Notes: generated by a model not told the origin, from the sequence alone. DNA of 29,242 nt from Chloroflexota bacterium (GCA_022563275.1 JADFNR010000030.1:1-29242); one strand, 5' to 3'; shown: positions 1-7,927, counted from the first letter of the stretch. Made by a program: numbers and translations.

Positions 1-11
1 GTGAGGTCGCC

Positions 12-55
12 CCGTTCTGGTGAGCCCGCCCCGCTCGTGGTGAGCCCGTCGAACC
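12..55. repeat. REP-like short repeat, two degenerate copies in tandem
   Basis: Positions 31-55 carry a 25-base element with the core CGTGGTGAGCCCGTCGAAC. A shorter degenerate copy with core TGGTGAGCCCG lies at 12-28. A clearly related element with core CGTGGTGAGCTTGTCGAAC occurs as half of an inverted pair at 19762-19826. This looks like a dispersed intergenic repeat family, not coding DNA, although a short open frame crosses it. Confidence 0.6.
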
Positions 56-91
56 ATGTTAGAGGCAGTCCGTGTTCGCGCCGGGCCGTAC

Positions 92-195
92 CCTGTCATT
101 CCGAGGCGTTCCCGACCCGTCGGGAAGGAATCTCGTTGCTGGTGGGTTGTGCCGGTCGTAAACAAAGAGACCCTTCGCTTCATTCAGGGTGACGA
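92..195. repeat. Intergenic palindromic repeat (CATTCCGAGG / GGAATCTCG type)
   Basis: The block begins CTGTCATTCCGAGG and ends CTTCATTCAGGGTGAC. It contains a perfect 8-bp inverted repeat, TTCCCGAC-CC-GTCGGGAA, at 109-126. Similar 'cattccgagg ... ggaatctcg ... agggtgac' blocks are, from general knowledge, common dispersed intergenic repeats in several bacterial genomes. A 12-base piece, CCTGTCATTCCG, recurs at about 8866-8877 upstream of the DUF2157 gene. The remainder of 1-267 shows no gene. Confidence 0.55.
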
Positions 196-267
196 GCAAG
201 ACGGCAGATAACCGGATGCTTTATCATCTTGCCGGATGCTCCACCCCTCACCCGTTGTTGGTGAACA

Positions 268-1233
268 TTACGGTGTGAGGATCACCTTGCCGCGTGCGCC
301 GCGGTTGGCCAGGTGCTGATGGGCCTTGCCTACCTCGGCCATGGGCAGCACTTGGTCCACAACCAGCTTGGCCTGGCCGGCCGCAATCATGGGGAACATC
401 TCTTCCATGGCGGACTTATGGTCCAGGCTGCCGCGCGGCGAGCGCCCCATGCTGAAGCCGATGACGGTCCGGTTGGCTGAGGTGATGTCAGACGCCGCCA
501 GGTTGGCTGGGGTCTGTGAGGCGTTGCCGTAGCTGACTAAACGCCCAAACGCCGCCACGCAGCGCACGCTCTTCTCCAGGACCTCGCCGCCCACACACTC
601 GGCCACCAACTGCACGCCGTCGCCGCCCGTTTCCTCTTTTATCACCTCTTCAAAATCGGTTTCGGTGTAATTGATTGTCACGTCGGCCCCCAGGGACCGG
701 CACAGGTCCAACTTGTCCTGGGTCGAAGCGGTGGCGATCACCTTAGCGCCCCAGGCCTTGGCCAGCTGGATGAGGACGGTTCCCACTCCGGAGGCTCCGG
801 CTTGTACCAGCACCGTGTCTCCGGACTGCATCCGGCCCCTGGTTTTCAGGATGTGGTAGGAGGTCAAGAACACGATGGGCATGCCGCCGGCCTCCACCGG
901 GTCAAGGGAGTCGGGATAGGGGAAGACCAAGTTGCCGTTGATCGCCACGTACTCAGCCTGGCTGCCCGGCCCCATGCCCATGACCTTCTGGCCCACCGAG
1001 ATGCCGCTGACATCTGAGCCGACCTCCGTGACCGTGCCCGCGGCTTCCAGCCCCATGGACGATGGCAGGCCGGGGCCGGGGTAGTTGCCGGCCCGGCGCA
1101 GGATGTCGGCGTAATTCACCCCGGCTGAGTCCACCTTGATCAGTACGTGATGGGAACGGGGAGTGGGCTCGGCCACGTCCTCGATCTTGAGTACGTCAAC
1201 GTCACCGAACTCGTTTAATCTGACCGCTTTCAT
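268..1233 (-). CDS. Zinc-less MDR family NADPH:quinone reductase-like oxidoreductase
   Basis: The 321-residue product is a medium-chain dehydrogenase/reductase of the quinone oxidoreductase type. The N-terminal GroES-like domain reads MKAVRLNEFGDVDVLKIEDV, and the Rossmann fold carries AGASGVGTVLIQLAK, the NADPH-binding loop of this family. The catalytic and structural zinc cysteines of alcohol dehydrogenases are absent, which fits the QOR/crystallin branch. The substrate cannot be told from sequence; quinones, enones and acryloyl-CoA-like compounds are all used in the family. Start ATG at 1233 has a GGGAGAG ribosome site nine bases upstream. It lies 46 bases downstream of the hydroxyacid dehydrogenase gene on the same strand and may be co-transcribed with it. 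Confidence 0.88.
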   Translation of the reverse strand: MKAVRLNEFGDVDVLKIEDVAEPTPRSHHVLIKVDSAGVNYADILRRAGNYPGPGLPSSMGLEAAGTVTEVGSDVSGISVGQKVMGMGPGSQAEYVAINGNLVFPYPDSLDPVEAGGMPIVFLTSYHILKTRGRMQSGDTVLVQAGASGVGTVLIQLAKAWGAKVIATASTQDKLDLCRSLGADVTINYTETDFEEVIKEETGGDGVQLVAECVGGEVLEKSVRCVAAFGRLVSYGNASQTPANLAASDITSANRTVIGFSMGRSPRGSLDHKSAMEEMFPMIAAGQAKLVVDQVLPMAEVGKAHQHLANRGARGKVILTP

Positions 1234-1279
1234 CTGAGGGCTCTCCCTGTTCGCCGGATAGGGTTCTGGACTACCGGGC

Positions 1280-2266
1280 TTACTCGTAACCCCGGAACTG
1301 GGGCGAGGTGAGCACGTCGGAGTTTATCACCCGGACCGGCTCGCCACTGACGAATGCGCGGACGTTCTCGATGATTCCGGCGTAGAAGGCCCGGTAGCTC
1401 TCTTCGGTGACGTAGCCCAGATGGGGGCAGATCAGGGTGTTGGGTGTCTTGAACAAGGGATGGTCTTTGGGCAGGGGCTCGACATCGAAGGTATCCAGGG
1501 CCGCTCCAGCGATGGCTTTCCGCTCCAACACGTCGATCAGGGCCTTTTCGTCAACAATCGGGCCACGGGATATGTTCACCAGGTAGGCAGTGGGCTTCAT
1601 CAAGGCCAATTCAGGTGCGCCGACCAGGCCCCGGCTGCGGTCGCTGAGCACCAGATGGACCGAAACGATGTCCGCTTCTTTGAATAGAGTTTCCTTATCC
1701 ACGAGGGTAGCCTGGCATTCCTTGGCCCGCTCGGCGGTCATGTTCTGGCTCCAGGCGATGATGTTCATGTCGAAGGCCGCACCGACCCTGGCGACCAAGG
1801 ACCCGATATGGCCCAACCCCAGCAATCCCAAGGTCTTGCCCTTGAGTCCCACCCCGACCGTGGTGCCCCAGGTCCCTTCTCTGGACCGTTGTTCCTCCTC
1901 ATGGATGTGCCGCAGCATGGCGATTATCAGCCCCCAGGTGAGTTCGGTCGGGCCCTCGCCGGCGCCGCTGGCGCCACAGACCGGGATGCCCAGGTCGGTG
2001 GCTGCCTGCATGTCGAATGACGCGTTACGGAGGCCGGTGGTCATCAGCAGCCGCAATTTGGGCAGCCGGGATAGTATGGAGCGGGTGAAAGGGGTGCGCT
2101 CCCGCATCCCCATGACCATGTCGAAATCTTTGAGCCGTTCCACAAGTTGGTCTTCATCGGCGATGTGATCGTGGAAATACTCGACCTCGGTGCCCGGCGG
2201 CAACTGAGACCAGTCGCCCAGGTCCTTGGCAGTCGCTTGGTAATCGTCCAATACTGCTAGTTTCAA
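1280..2266 (-). CDS. D-2-hydroxyacid dehydrogenase family protein
   Basis: An NAD(P)-dependent D-2-hydroxyacid dehydrogenase of about 328 residues, interconverting a 2-oxoacid and a D-2-hydroxyacid. The nucleotide-binding loop is LGLLGLGHIGSLVARVG. The catalytic triad is visible as Arg in VNISRGPIVDE, Glu in DTFDVEPLP and His in CPHLGYVTEE. The exact substrate is unknown. I place the start at the TTG at 2266, giving MKLAVLDDYQ, the usual family N-terminus. GGGAG lies nine bases upstream of that codon, whereas the TTG at 2275 abuts GGGAG with no spacing. The gene probably forms a two-gene minus-strand unit with the MDR oxidoreductase. Confidence 0.88.
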   Translation of the reverse strand: MKLAVLDDYQATAKDLGDWSQLPPGTEVEYFHDHIADEDQLVERLKDFDMVMGMRERTPFTRSILSRLPKLRLLMTTGLRNASFDMQAATDLGIPVCGASGAGEGPTELTWGLIIAMLRHIHEEEQRSREGTWGTTVGVGLKGKTLGLLGLGHIGSLVARVGAAFDMNIIAWSQNMTAERAKECQATLVDKETLFKEADIVSVHLVLSDRSRGLVGAPELALMKPTAYLVNISRGPIVDEKALIDVLERKAIAGAALDTFDVEPLPKDHPLFKTPNTLICPHLGYVTEESYRAFYAGIIENVRAFVSGEPVRVINSDVLTSPQFRGYE

Positions 2267-2300
2267 CTTGGTCAACTCCCTACTTGATTAAATCAGGGTA

Positions 2301-2450
2301 TTACTTGAAGGCCGGCATGACCTTTTCGGTGACGATGCGCAGGCTGCGCAGGACCCGTTCTTCGGGGATCAGGCCGCGAATTAGTCGCATGAGCAAAGCC
2401 ACATTCAAAAATACTTCATGGCGGCCCTTAGGGTCAAGAAAAAAGTCGGT
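2301..2450 (-). pseudogene. Remnant of a decayed gene (C-terminal fragment)
   Basis: On the minus strand a 49-codon open stretch has protein-like sequence, with segments FFLDPKGRHEVFLNVALLM and RIVTEKVMPAFK before its stop at 2301-2303. It is preceded in the same frame by a stop at 2451-2453, and the frame stays open beyond that for a further stretch. No start codon or ribosome site is evident. The ending resembles the C-termini of luciferase-like (LLM) flavin monooxygenases, but that is only an impression. A decayed gene fragment between D-2-hydroxyacid dehydrogenase and lhgO is the most economical reading; chance coding-like sequence is possible. Confidence 0.35.
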
Positions 2451-2552
2451 CTACCCAGTCTTGACCGGCCCAGTCCGGCGGGCTACCCTTAGCGTCTCAA
2501 TTGCCAGCATTAGTCTGGCAAAGGTCTTGAAGCTGAGTTGACGAGGCGGCGG

Positions 2553-3770
2553 ATGGAATCGAGCCAGTACGACATCGCGATCATCGGAGGCGGCATCCTG
2601 GGGCTGTCCACCGCCATGCAATTGCTGGAACGAGTTCCTAGCTGGCGCGTGGCGGTGCTGGAGAAAGAGGAAAACCTGGCCACCCACCAGACCGGACACA
2701 ACAGCGGCGTGATGCACTCGGGGATCTATTACCGGCCTGGCTCCCAGAAGGCCCAATTCTGTGTGGCCGGCCGGAATAATATGGTCCGGTTCTGTGAGGA
2801 GAATGAGATCGAATTCCAGCAGTGTGGCAAGGTCATCGTCGCCCTCAATGAGTCAGAACTTGGCCGCCTGCAGGACCTTTACGAGAGAGGAACGGCCAAC
2901 GGAGTGCCCGACTTGGAGATCGTCGGTCCGGAGCGGCTAAAAGAGATCGAACCCTACACCGTGGGGGTGCGCGCCCTGTGGGCGCCCCACACCGGCATCG
3001 TCGACTTCAGCAAGGTGGCCGCCGCCTTCGCCGGCAAGTTCCAACAAGCCGGCGGAGACATCTTCACTGGAGCACTGGTGCGCAAGATCACCCACTCCTC
3101 AGGCTCGCTGGCATTGGAGACAACCAAGGGGACGCTCCAAGCCAAACATCTCATCAACTGCGCCGGGTTGTATGCCGATAAGGTGGCCTCCATGACCGGC
3201 GAGAAAGTCGGGATCCGGATAATTCCTTTCCGGGGCGAGTATTACACCCTCCGTCCGGAGAGCCATCACATGGTTTCCGGGTTGATCTACCCGGTCCCTG
3301 ACCCTCAGTTCCCGTTCCTGGGCGTGCACTTCACCCGCAACATCAAGGGCCACGTCGAAGCCGGCCCCAACGCTGTGATGGCCCTGCGGAGGGAGGGCTA
3401 CCGCAAACGGGACTTCAGCCTTGGCGACAGTCTCGGAAATCTGGCCTATCCCGGATTCTGGAAGATGGCGTTTAAATTCTGGAAGATCGGCCTCGGAGAG
3501 GTCTACAGGTCATACAACAAGCGGGTGTTCCTGCGCGACCTGCAGCGGCTTTTGCCGGATATCAAGGACTCGGACCTAGCCGGCGGCGGCTCCGGTGTCC
3601 GGGCCCAGGCGGTGGCCAGGGACGGCTCGCTGTTGGACGACTTCAGCATCATTCAAGGGCGCGGCGCCATCCACGTGCTGAACGCCCCGTCGCCCGGCGC
3701 AACATCGTCGCTGGCCATCGGGGAGCACATCGCCGGCCTGGCGCTGGAGAATTTCGGAGCGCCGGCCTAG
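2553..3770 (+). CDS. lhgO: L-2-hydroxyglutarate oxidase/dehydrogenase
   Basis: A FAD-dependent enzyme of about 405 residues that oxidises L-2-hydroxyglutarate to 2-oxoglutarate. The N-terminus has the dinucleotide-binding motif IIGGGILGLS (Gly12, Gly14, Gly17). It continues with LhgO hallmarks HQTGHNSGVMHSGIYYRPGS, FRGEYYTL, LIYPVPDPQFPFLGVHFTR and a C-terminal NAPSPGATSSLAIGEHIA. The start is ATG 2553 with GAGG six bases upstream; a TTG fifteen bases earlier is possible but lacks a ribosome site. Length matches the family (about 400 residues). The neighbouring D-2-hydroxyacid dehydrogenase is on the opposite strand, so joint regulation is not implied. The electron acceptor cannot be told from sequence. 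Confidence 0.92.
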   Translation: MESSQYDIAIIGGGILGLSTAMQLLERVPSWRVAVLEKEENLATHQTGHNSGVMHSGIYYRPGSQKAQFCVAGRNNMVRFCEENEIEFQQCGKVIVALNESELGRLQDLYERGTANGVPDLEIVGPERLKEIEPYTVGVRALWAPHTGIVDFSKVAAAFAGKFQQAGGDIFTGALVRKITHSSGSLALETTKGTLQAKHLINCAGLYADKVASMTGEKVGIRIIPFRGEYYTLRPESHHMVSGLIYPVPDPQFPFLGVHFTRNIKGHVEAGPNAVMALRREGYRKRDFSLGDSLGNLAYPGFWKMAFKFWKIGLGEVYRSYNKRVFLRDLQRLLPDIKDSDLAGGGSGVRAQAVARDGSLLDDFSIIQGRGAIHVLNAPSPGATSSLAIGEHIAGLALENFGAPA

Positions 3771-3865
3771 CCATGCGGGATGATCGCTGCAAACGCCGAG
3801 TCAGCATCCGGGAATCACACCTGGAAGGCCGGCGTCAAAGCTGGCTAAGCTGGGCGTGCATAATG

Positions 3866-3894
3866 TTGCCGGGGAACCTGGCCGTGGGTATAAT
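3866..3894 (+). promoter_or_regulatory. Sigma70-type promoter for the maoC-plsX-fabG operon
   Basis: TTGCCG at 3866-3871 and a perfect TATAAT at 3889-3894 are separated by exactly 17 bases. The predicted transcript starts near 3901, just upstream of the AGGGAGG ribosome site of the MaoC gene. Its position in the short gap after lhgO suggests that lhgO and the lipid operon are transcribed separately. Confidence 0.7.
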
Positions 3895-3935
3895 CTGGCC
3901 TGCCGGTGGTACCGGCGCAGGGAGGCGTGCTGGCA

Positions 3936-4766
3936 TTGCTGGTTGAGACTGAGCGCGAACTGGACCTGGGCTCCTTTACCGCGACGCAGGACTCGGTTGA
4001 CGAGTACCTGCTTGCTGTCGGCGACGCCCTCCCCATCTATCAAGACACCGGCATCGCGCCGCCCCTGTACTCGGCAGCCTCGGCATTGGGCGCACTGCTT
4101 CGTAAGCTCGCCCTCCCTTCGGGCGCCATCCATAGTTTGCAGGAAGTTGAAACCGTGACGCCCGTCGCCATCGGCGGCGAGGTAAAGATCACCGCTCTGG
4201 TGGAAAAACCGCGCCGGCGCGCCGGCCTCGAGTTCTTAACCGTGGTCTGCAGCGTGGAGTCTGGCGGCGTGCTGGCGCTCAAGTCTAAAAGTACCGTGCT
4301 CGTGCTCAGCGAGGACCCCCCTGCGCCGCCGCCTCAGGCAACGCAAATGGAAGCCAAGGGACAGGATACCGGGCCCCTGCAAAGCGGCCTGGCGGTCGTT
4401 TCAAAAGAGATCAGCCAAGAGCGGTTGAACGCCTACGCCAGGGCGTCGGGCGACGACAATCCCCTGCACCGTGACCCGGAATTCGCCGCCGGGACCCAGT
4501 TCGGCGGAATCATCGCCCACGGCATGCTAACCCTGGCCTTTGTGTCCGAGATGATGGCCGCCGCCCACGGGCGGGACTGGCTGGAATCGGGGGGCCTCCG
4601 GGTCCGGTTTAAAGGCGCCGCGTACCTGGGCGACCGGGTCGAGGCCTGGAGCGGTCCGGCCAAGGAAAAGGGCTCATCCCGAACTTATCCGGTGGGCATT
4701 AGGAACAGGACCAGCGGGCAGGAATTGATAGCTGGCACGGCCAGTTTGCGTATAAATCAGGTGTAA
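3936..4766 (+). CDS. MaoC-like hot-dog dehydratase
   Basis: The protein appears to be two hot-dog folds in tandem. The N-terminal half (about residues 5-130) resembles the FAS1-like dehydratase domain. The C-terminal half carries the hydratase signature SGDDNPLHRDPEF followed by FGGIIAHGMLTLAF, including the Asp and His used by (R)-specific enoyl hydratases. It probably hydrates or dehydrates (3R)-hydroxyacyl thioesters. The start is uncertain: AGGGAGG at 3919-3925 is ten bases before TTG 3936 but only one base before GTG 3927, and GTG 3906 lies almost at the predicted transcript start. It is followed by plsX and fabG, so a role in acyl-chain synthesis is plausible as a FabZ substitute. This is inference. 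Confidence 0.8.
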   Translation: MLVETERELDLGSFTATQDSVDEYLLAVGDALPIYQDTGIAPPLYSAASALGALLRKLALPSGAIHSLQEVETVTPVAIGGEVKITALVEKPRRRAGLEFLTVVCSVESGGVLALKSKSTVLVLSEDPPAPPPQATQMEAKGQDTGPLQSGLAVVSKEISQERLNAYARASGDDNPLHRDPEFAAGTQFGGIIAHGMLTLAFVSEMMAAAHGRDWLESGGLRVRFKGAAYLGDRVEAWSGPAKEKGSSRTYPVGIRNRTSGQELIAGTASLRINQV

Positions 4767-4829
4767 GGACCTTTAGCGAATGGCACGGTGGTCCCCGGCG
4801 GGACGCCAGTCAGACGAGGCAGGAACACG

Positions 4830-5960
4830 ATGCAGAAAAAGATGGATGACGGAGCGGCGCCGGTGCGGGTGGCCATGGACGCCATGGGCGGAGACCACGG
4901 GCCGGTTGAGACGGTGCAGGGCGCCATCGCGGCCGCCAAGGCCACCAATGCAGAGATAATACTCGTGGGCGACCCGGACCCGGTGGAGCGGGAATTGGCC
5001 AAACACGATCTATCTGGCCTCTCCGTTCGCGTTGTGCCCTCCGAGGATAAGATCCGCGACGACGAGCACCCGGTGCGGGCCATGCGCACCAAGCCGAATT
5101 CCTCAGTGGCCGTTGCCACGCGGCTGGTCAAAAGCGGCGAAGCCGACGTCATGGTCTCCATGGGGTCCACCGGCGGCTCGATGGCCAGCGCGGTCCTGAC
5201 CTTGGGCCTGATGGAAGGGCTGGAGCGGCCCTGCCTGGGCGGTCCGTTCCTGGGTTTGGCCCCCAATACCGTGTTGGTGGACATCGGCAGCAATCTTGAC
5301 TGCCGGCCGGGGCTGCTGCTCAGCTTCGCGTCCATGGGTGTTACCTGGGCCCGCACCTACATGGGGATCGAGAACCCCAGGGTGGCCCTGCTCAGTGTTG
5401 GTTCCGAAGCGGCCAAGGGCAATAAGCAGGTCCAAGAGGCCTATCGATTATTCCAAGACAGCGATATGAACTTCGTCGGCAACGTCGAAGGGATGGATTT
5501 CTTCACCGAAAAGGCCGAAGTTATCATCTGTGACGGTTTCGTTGGCAACATCCTGATCAAATTCACCGAAGGTCTCGGCGCGGCCTTCGCCGCCTTCGCC
5601 AAGAAGCGGCTGTCCTCGGCGCTGGACGAAGTCACCGTGTCCAAATTCGCCGCCGAGTTGGTCCAATTGACCAACCGCACCCGCACCAACGGTGGCCCGC
5701 TATTCGGAGTCAACGGCCCAGTGATATTGGGCCACGGTTCCAGCCGGGCCGATGAGATACTGGCCGCGGTGAATACCTCCGTCCGCTACGTGCGGCTGGG
5801 CCTGGTCGAAATCATGCGGGCAGACCTTGCTTCCATGAATCAGACCGCCGGGAATCAGACCGCCGGGAATCAGAACGCCGGGAATCAGAACGCCGGAAAC
5901 AAGAGCGCGGGGAGCAAAAAAGCCGGCATAAAAGCGGCCGGCAGCGGCGCGGGTAGGTAA
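4830..5960 (+). CDS. plsX: Phosphate acyltransferase PlsX with repetitive C-terminal tail
   Basis: PlsX converts acyl-ACP and phosphate to acyl-phosphate, the donor for PlsY in glycerophospholipid synthesis, acting at the membrane surface. The core shows VAMDAMGGDHGP near the N-terminus, then MVSMGSTGGSMASAV, LVDIGSNLDCRP, ICDGFVGNILIKFTEG and GPVILGHGSSRADEI. ATG 4830 has AGGA five bases upstream and gives 376 residues; an upstream GTG at 4788 has no support. Family members usually run about 330-345 residues. The excess here is a 40-residue tail of eight five-residue units of the NQTAG/NQNAG kind drifting into Lys-rich variants, encoded by 15-bp repeats at 5838-5957. It lies between the MaoC gene and fabG; fabD, which often sits between plsX and fabG, is missing. 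Confidence 0.93.
   Translation: MQKKMDDGAAPVRVAMDAMGGDHGPVETVQGAIAAAKATNAEIILVGDPDPVERELAKHDLSGLSVRVVPSEDKIRDDEHPVRAMRTKPNSSVAVATRLVKSGEADVMVSMGSTGGSMASAVLTLGLMEGLERPCLGGPFLGLAPNTVLVDIGSNLDCRPGLLLSFASMGVTWARTYMGIENPRVALLSVGSEAAKGNKQVQEAYRLFQDSDMNFVGNVEGMDFFTEKAEVIICDGFVGNILIKFTEGLGAAFAAFAKKRLSSALDEVTVSKFAAELVQLTNRTRTNGGPLFGVNGPVILGHGSSRADEILAAVNTSVRYVRLGLVEIMRADLASMNQTAGNQTAGNQNAGNQNAGNKSAGSKKAGIKAAGSGAGR
5838..5957 (+). repeat. Eight 15-bp tandem repeats inside the 3' end of plsX
   Basis: Units begin at 5838, 5853, 5868, 5883, 5898, 5913, 5928 and 5943. Unit 1 is AATCAGACCGCCGGG and unit 2 is identical. Units 3 and 4 differ by one and two bases, and later units diverge progressively towards Lys/Ser/Ala codons. 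The array ends exactly at the plsX stop codon, so each unit adds five residues and copy-number change would keep the frame. Confidence 0.9.
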
Positions 5961-5969
5961 CGCCACCCG

Positions 5970-6722
5970 ATGCCCGGCATCGACCTGGGTGGTAAGGTCG
6001 CACTGGTTACCGGAGCTTCCCGGGGCATCGGCGCTGTGGTCGCCAGCCGCCTCGCGGAGGCCGGCGCCAAGGTCGGTGTTAATTATCACGCCAGCCCTGA
6101 TGCCGCCGCAAAGGTCGTTGATTCGATAAACAAGGCCGGTGGGGAAGCCCACCTGGTCGGCGGGGACGTTTCCCAAGTAGAAGCCGCGGAATCCGTCGTC
6201 AAACAGGTCGTGGAACACTTCGGCAGGATCGATATCCTCGTGAACAACGCCGGTATCAACAAGGACCAATTGTTGATACGGATGAAGCCGGAAGACTTCG
6301 ACAGCGTCATCAGTGTGAACCTGCGCGGCGCGTTCCTCTGCACTAAGTATGTAATGACCCATCTGATCCGGCAGAGGTCGGGCCGGGTGATCAACATGTC
6401 CTCGGTCGTGGGTCTATCCGGAAATCCCGGCCAGGCCAACTACGCCGCGGCCAAGGCCGGACTGATCGGTCTGACCAAGGCGGTGGCCCGGGAGGTCGCC
6501 TCCCGCAACGTCACCGTCAACGCCCTGGCCCCCGGATACATCACCACCTCGATGGTGGAAGAGATACCAGAGGAAAAGCAGGCGCAGATACTGGCCCGGA
6601 TACCCATGGGCCGGTTCGGTACCCCCGAGGATGTGGCCGAGGCGGTGGTCTTTCTGTGCAGCGACGGGGCCAGTTACATCACGGGCCAGGTCCTGACCAT
6701 CGACGGCGGCATGATCGCCTGA
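5970..6722 (+). CDS. fabG: 3-oxoacyl-[acyl-carrier-protein] reductase FabG
   Basis: A short-chain dehydrogenase of 250 residues that reduces 3-oxoacyl-ACP with NADPH in the fatty acid elongation cycle. The cofactor loop is TGASRGIG (residues 14-21), followed by NNAG at 92-95. The catalytic residues are Ser145 in INMSSVVG, Tyr158 and Lys162 in NYAAAKAG. The C-terminus ends in ITGQVLTIDGGM, typical of FabG. The start is ATG 5970, ten bases after the plsX stop, with the GTAGGT site overlapping that stop. Its stop TGA shares a base with the start of the next gene (TGATG), which suggests translational coupling. A dedicated SDR for another substrate cannot be wholly excluded, but position and motifs favour FabG. 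Confidence 0.92.
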   Translation: MPGIDLGGKVALVTGASRGIGAVVASRLAEAGAKVGVNYHASPDAAAKVVDSINKAGGEAHLVGGDVSQVEAAESVVKQVVEHFGRIDILVNNAGINKDQLLIRMKPEDFDSVISVNLRGAFLCTKYVMTHLIRQRSGRVINMSSVVGLSGNPGQANYAAAKAGLIGLTKAVAREVASRNVTVNALAPGYITTSMVEEIPEEKQAQILARIPMGRFGTPEDVAEAVVFLCSDGASYITGQVLTIDGGMIA

Positions 6723-7831
6723 TGCTGGCCAGGCGCGGCCGGCTTCTTTGTTCCGCCGCAACCTGTATCGGTTTTTTGGCGGCCGCCTGCGGCGGCTCCG
6801 GAATCTCAGTCACCCCAGACGCAACATTGACGCCCGCGTCTCCGGCAACCTCAAACCCCACGGCCACTTCACCGCCGGCAATCACGGCTCTACCCACGTC
6901 TCCGCCAACCAGCACCATCGTGGCCATCGCCGCGGCCACCACCGTGCCCACGGCTACACCTTCCCCAACCGCTACGCTTACGCCCACGCAAATCTCTACT
7001 CCCACTCCCACACCAACGCCCACGCCTGCGCCGACACCCACTCCCACTCCCCCAACGCCCACGCCCGTGCCCATTGGCCAGCGCACGGCCATCGACCGTC
7101 CGGACGACTCGGACCTGCCCCAGATCCACCTGGTCTACGCGGTCCCGGCCGACGGGGTGGACCGTTCATTGGACACCAACGGGGCGATCAGGACATCCGT
7201 TGAGTCAATCAGCCACTGGTTCAATACTGAGTCCGGCGGCCTGAACCTGCGGTGGGATACCTACAAAGGGGAGTTGGACGTCACCTTTTTTCGGTTGGCG
7301 TTAAATGAATTTATGGTCACCGCCTCGGGAGCCTTTGTTCGAGACGTGCTGGAACTGGAGTTGAAAGCCGCCGGCGCCATCCGGCCCAATAAGCAATACA
7401 TGGTGTTCTATGACGGTGGCAGCACCTACTCCTGCGGCGGAGGGGCCTGGCCTCCCCTGATCTACGGTGTTGTGAGCGCCATGTATTTGCAGGGGGAGCC
7501 CCCCGGTGGGATCGGTTGCAACACAAACCGATTGGGAGCTTCTCCGACCGCCACCGGATACCTGGATATCGCCATGCTCCACGAATTCATCCACTCACTG
7601 GGCTTGGTGTCCACCTGTGCGCCCAGTCATCATCTTTCGGGCCATGTTTCCGACTCCCCTAATGACCTGATGTGGTCTGGGGATGCCCCGTGGGAGCTGC
7701 CGCCCAGGTTGGACATCGGCAACGACGATTATTTTCGGCACGGGAATCCAGATTGTCCCGACCTGGCGAACGTGGGCTACATCGACCCCTTGCCGGACAA
7801 TTACTGGCTGCCACCAGGTGTCTCTCCTTAG
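6722..7831 (+). CDS. Lipoprotein with Thr/Pro-rich linker and putative HExxH metallopeptidase domain
   Basis: ATG 6722 overlaps the fabG stop and opens a lipoprotein signal peptide with lipobox LAAAC (Cys23). Residues 30-117 form a low-complexity Thr/Pro/Ser linker with TPTP runs, a common cell-surface spacer in Chloroflexota. Residues 120-369 form a globular domain containing HEFIHSLG (His287, Glu288, His291, Gly294), then AP-S-HH, GH-x-SD and NDLMW (Met317). The order HExxH-xx-G, downstream His/Asp and a Met-containing turn recalls bacterial metzincin-like peptidases, but the exact HExxHxxGxxH spacing is not kept. Several cysteines (238, 266, 299, 345) could form disulphides outside the cell. 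I infer an anchored extracellular zinc hydrolase; the substrate is unknown. Confidence 0.75.
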   Translation: MLARRGRLLCSAATCIGFLAAACGGSGISVTPDATLTPASPATSNPTATSPPAITALPTSPPTSTIVAIAAATTVPTATPSPTATLTPTQISTPTPTPTPTPAPTPTPTPPTPTPVPIGQRTAIDRPDDSDLPQIHLVYAVPADGVDRSLDTNGAIRTSVESISHWFNTESGGLNLRWDTYKGELDVTFFRLALNEFMVTASGAFVRDVLELELKAAGAIRPNKQYMVFYDGGSTYSCGGGAWPPLIYGVVSAMYLQGEPPGGIGCNTNRLGASPTATGYLDIAMLHEFIHSLGLVSTCAPSHHLSGHVSDSPNDLMWSGDAPWELPPRLDIGNDDYFRHGNPDCPDLANVGYIDPLPDNYWLPPGVSP

Positions 7832-7927
7832 GTTGGCTCCCTTTTCGCAGGCCCGGTGGAGTAATTGCCGCGGGGCCGTTAAAATTAGGAAACTTCAGTG
7901 GCTAGTCCACCCAGACCGGAGGCCCGC

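Noticed and set aside
1..192. Plus-strand open frame of 63 codons at the window start
   Set aside because: It runs through two intergenic repeat elements and its translation is simply the repeats read in frame; there is no ribosome site.
2284..2541. Plus-strand open frame of 85 codons before lhgO
   Set aside because: The protein-like signal is on the opposite strand in 2301-2450; the plus frame is Arg/Ser-rich and has no ribosome site.
5838..5957. CRISPR-like array
   Set aside because: Units are contiguous 15-bp coding repeats without spacers and lie in frame within plsX.
6748..7203. Plus-strand open frame rich in His/Ala, overlapping the lipoprotein gene
   Set aside because: It is the TPTP linker read in another frame (giving His/Ala/Arg repeats); the lipoprotein frame has a signal peptide and domain.
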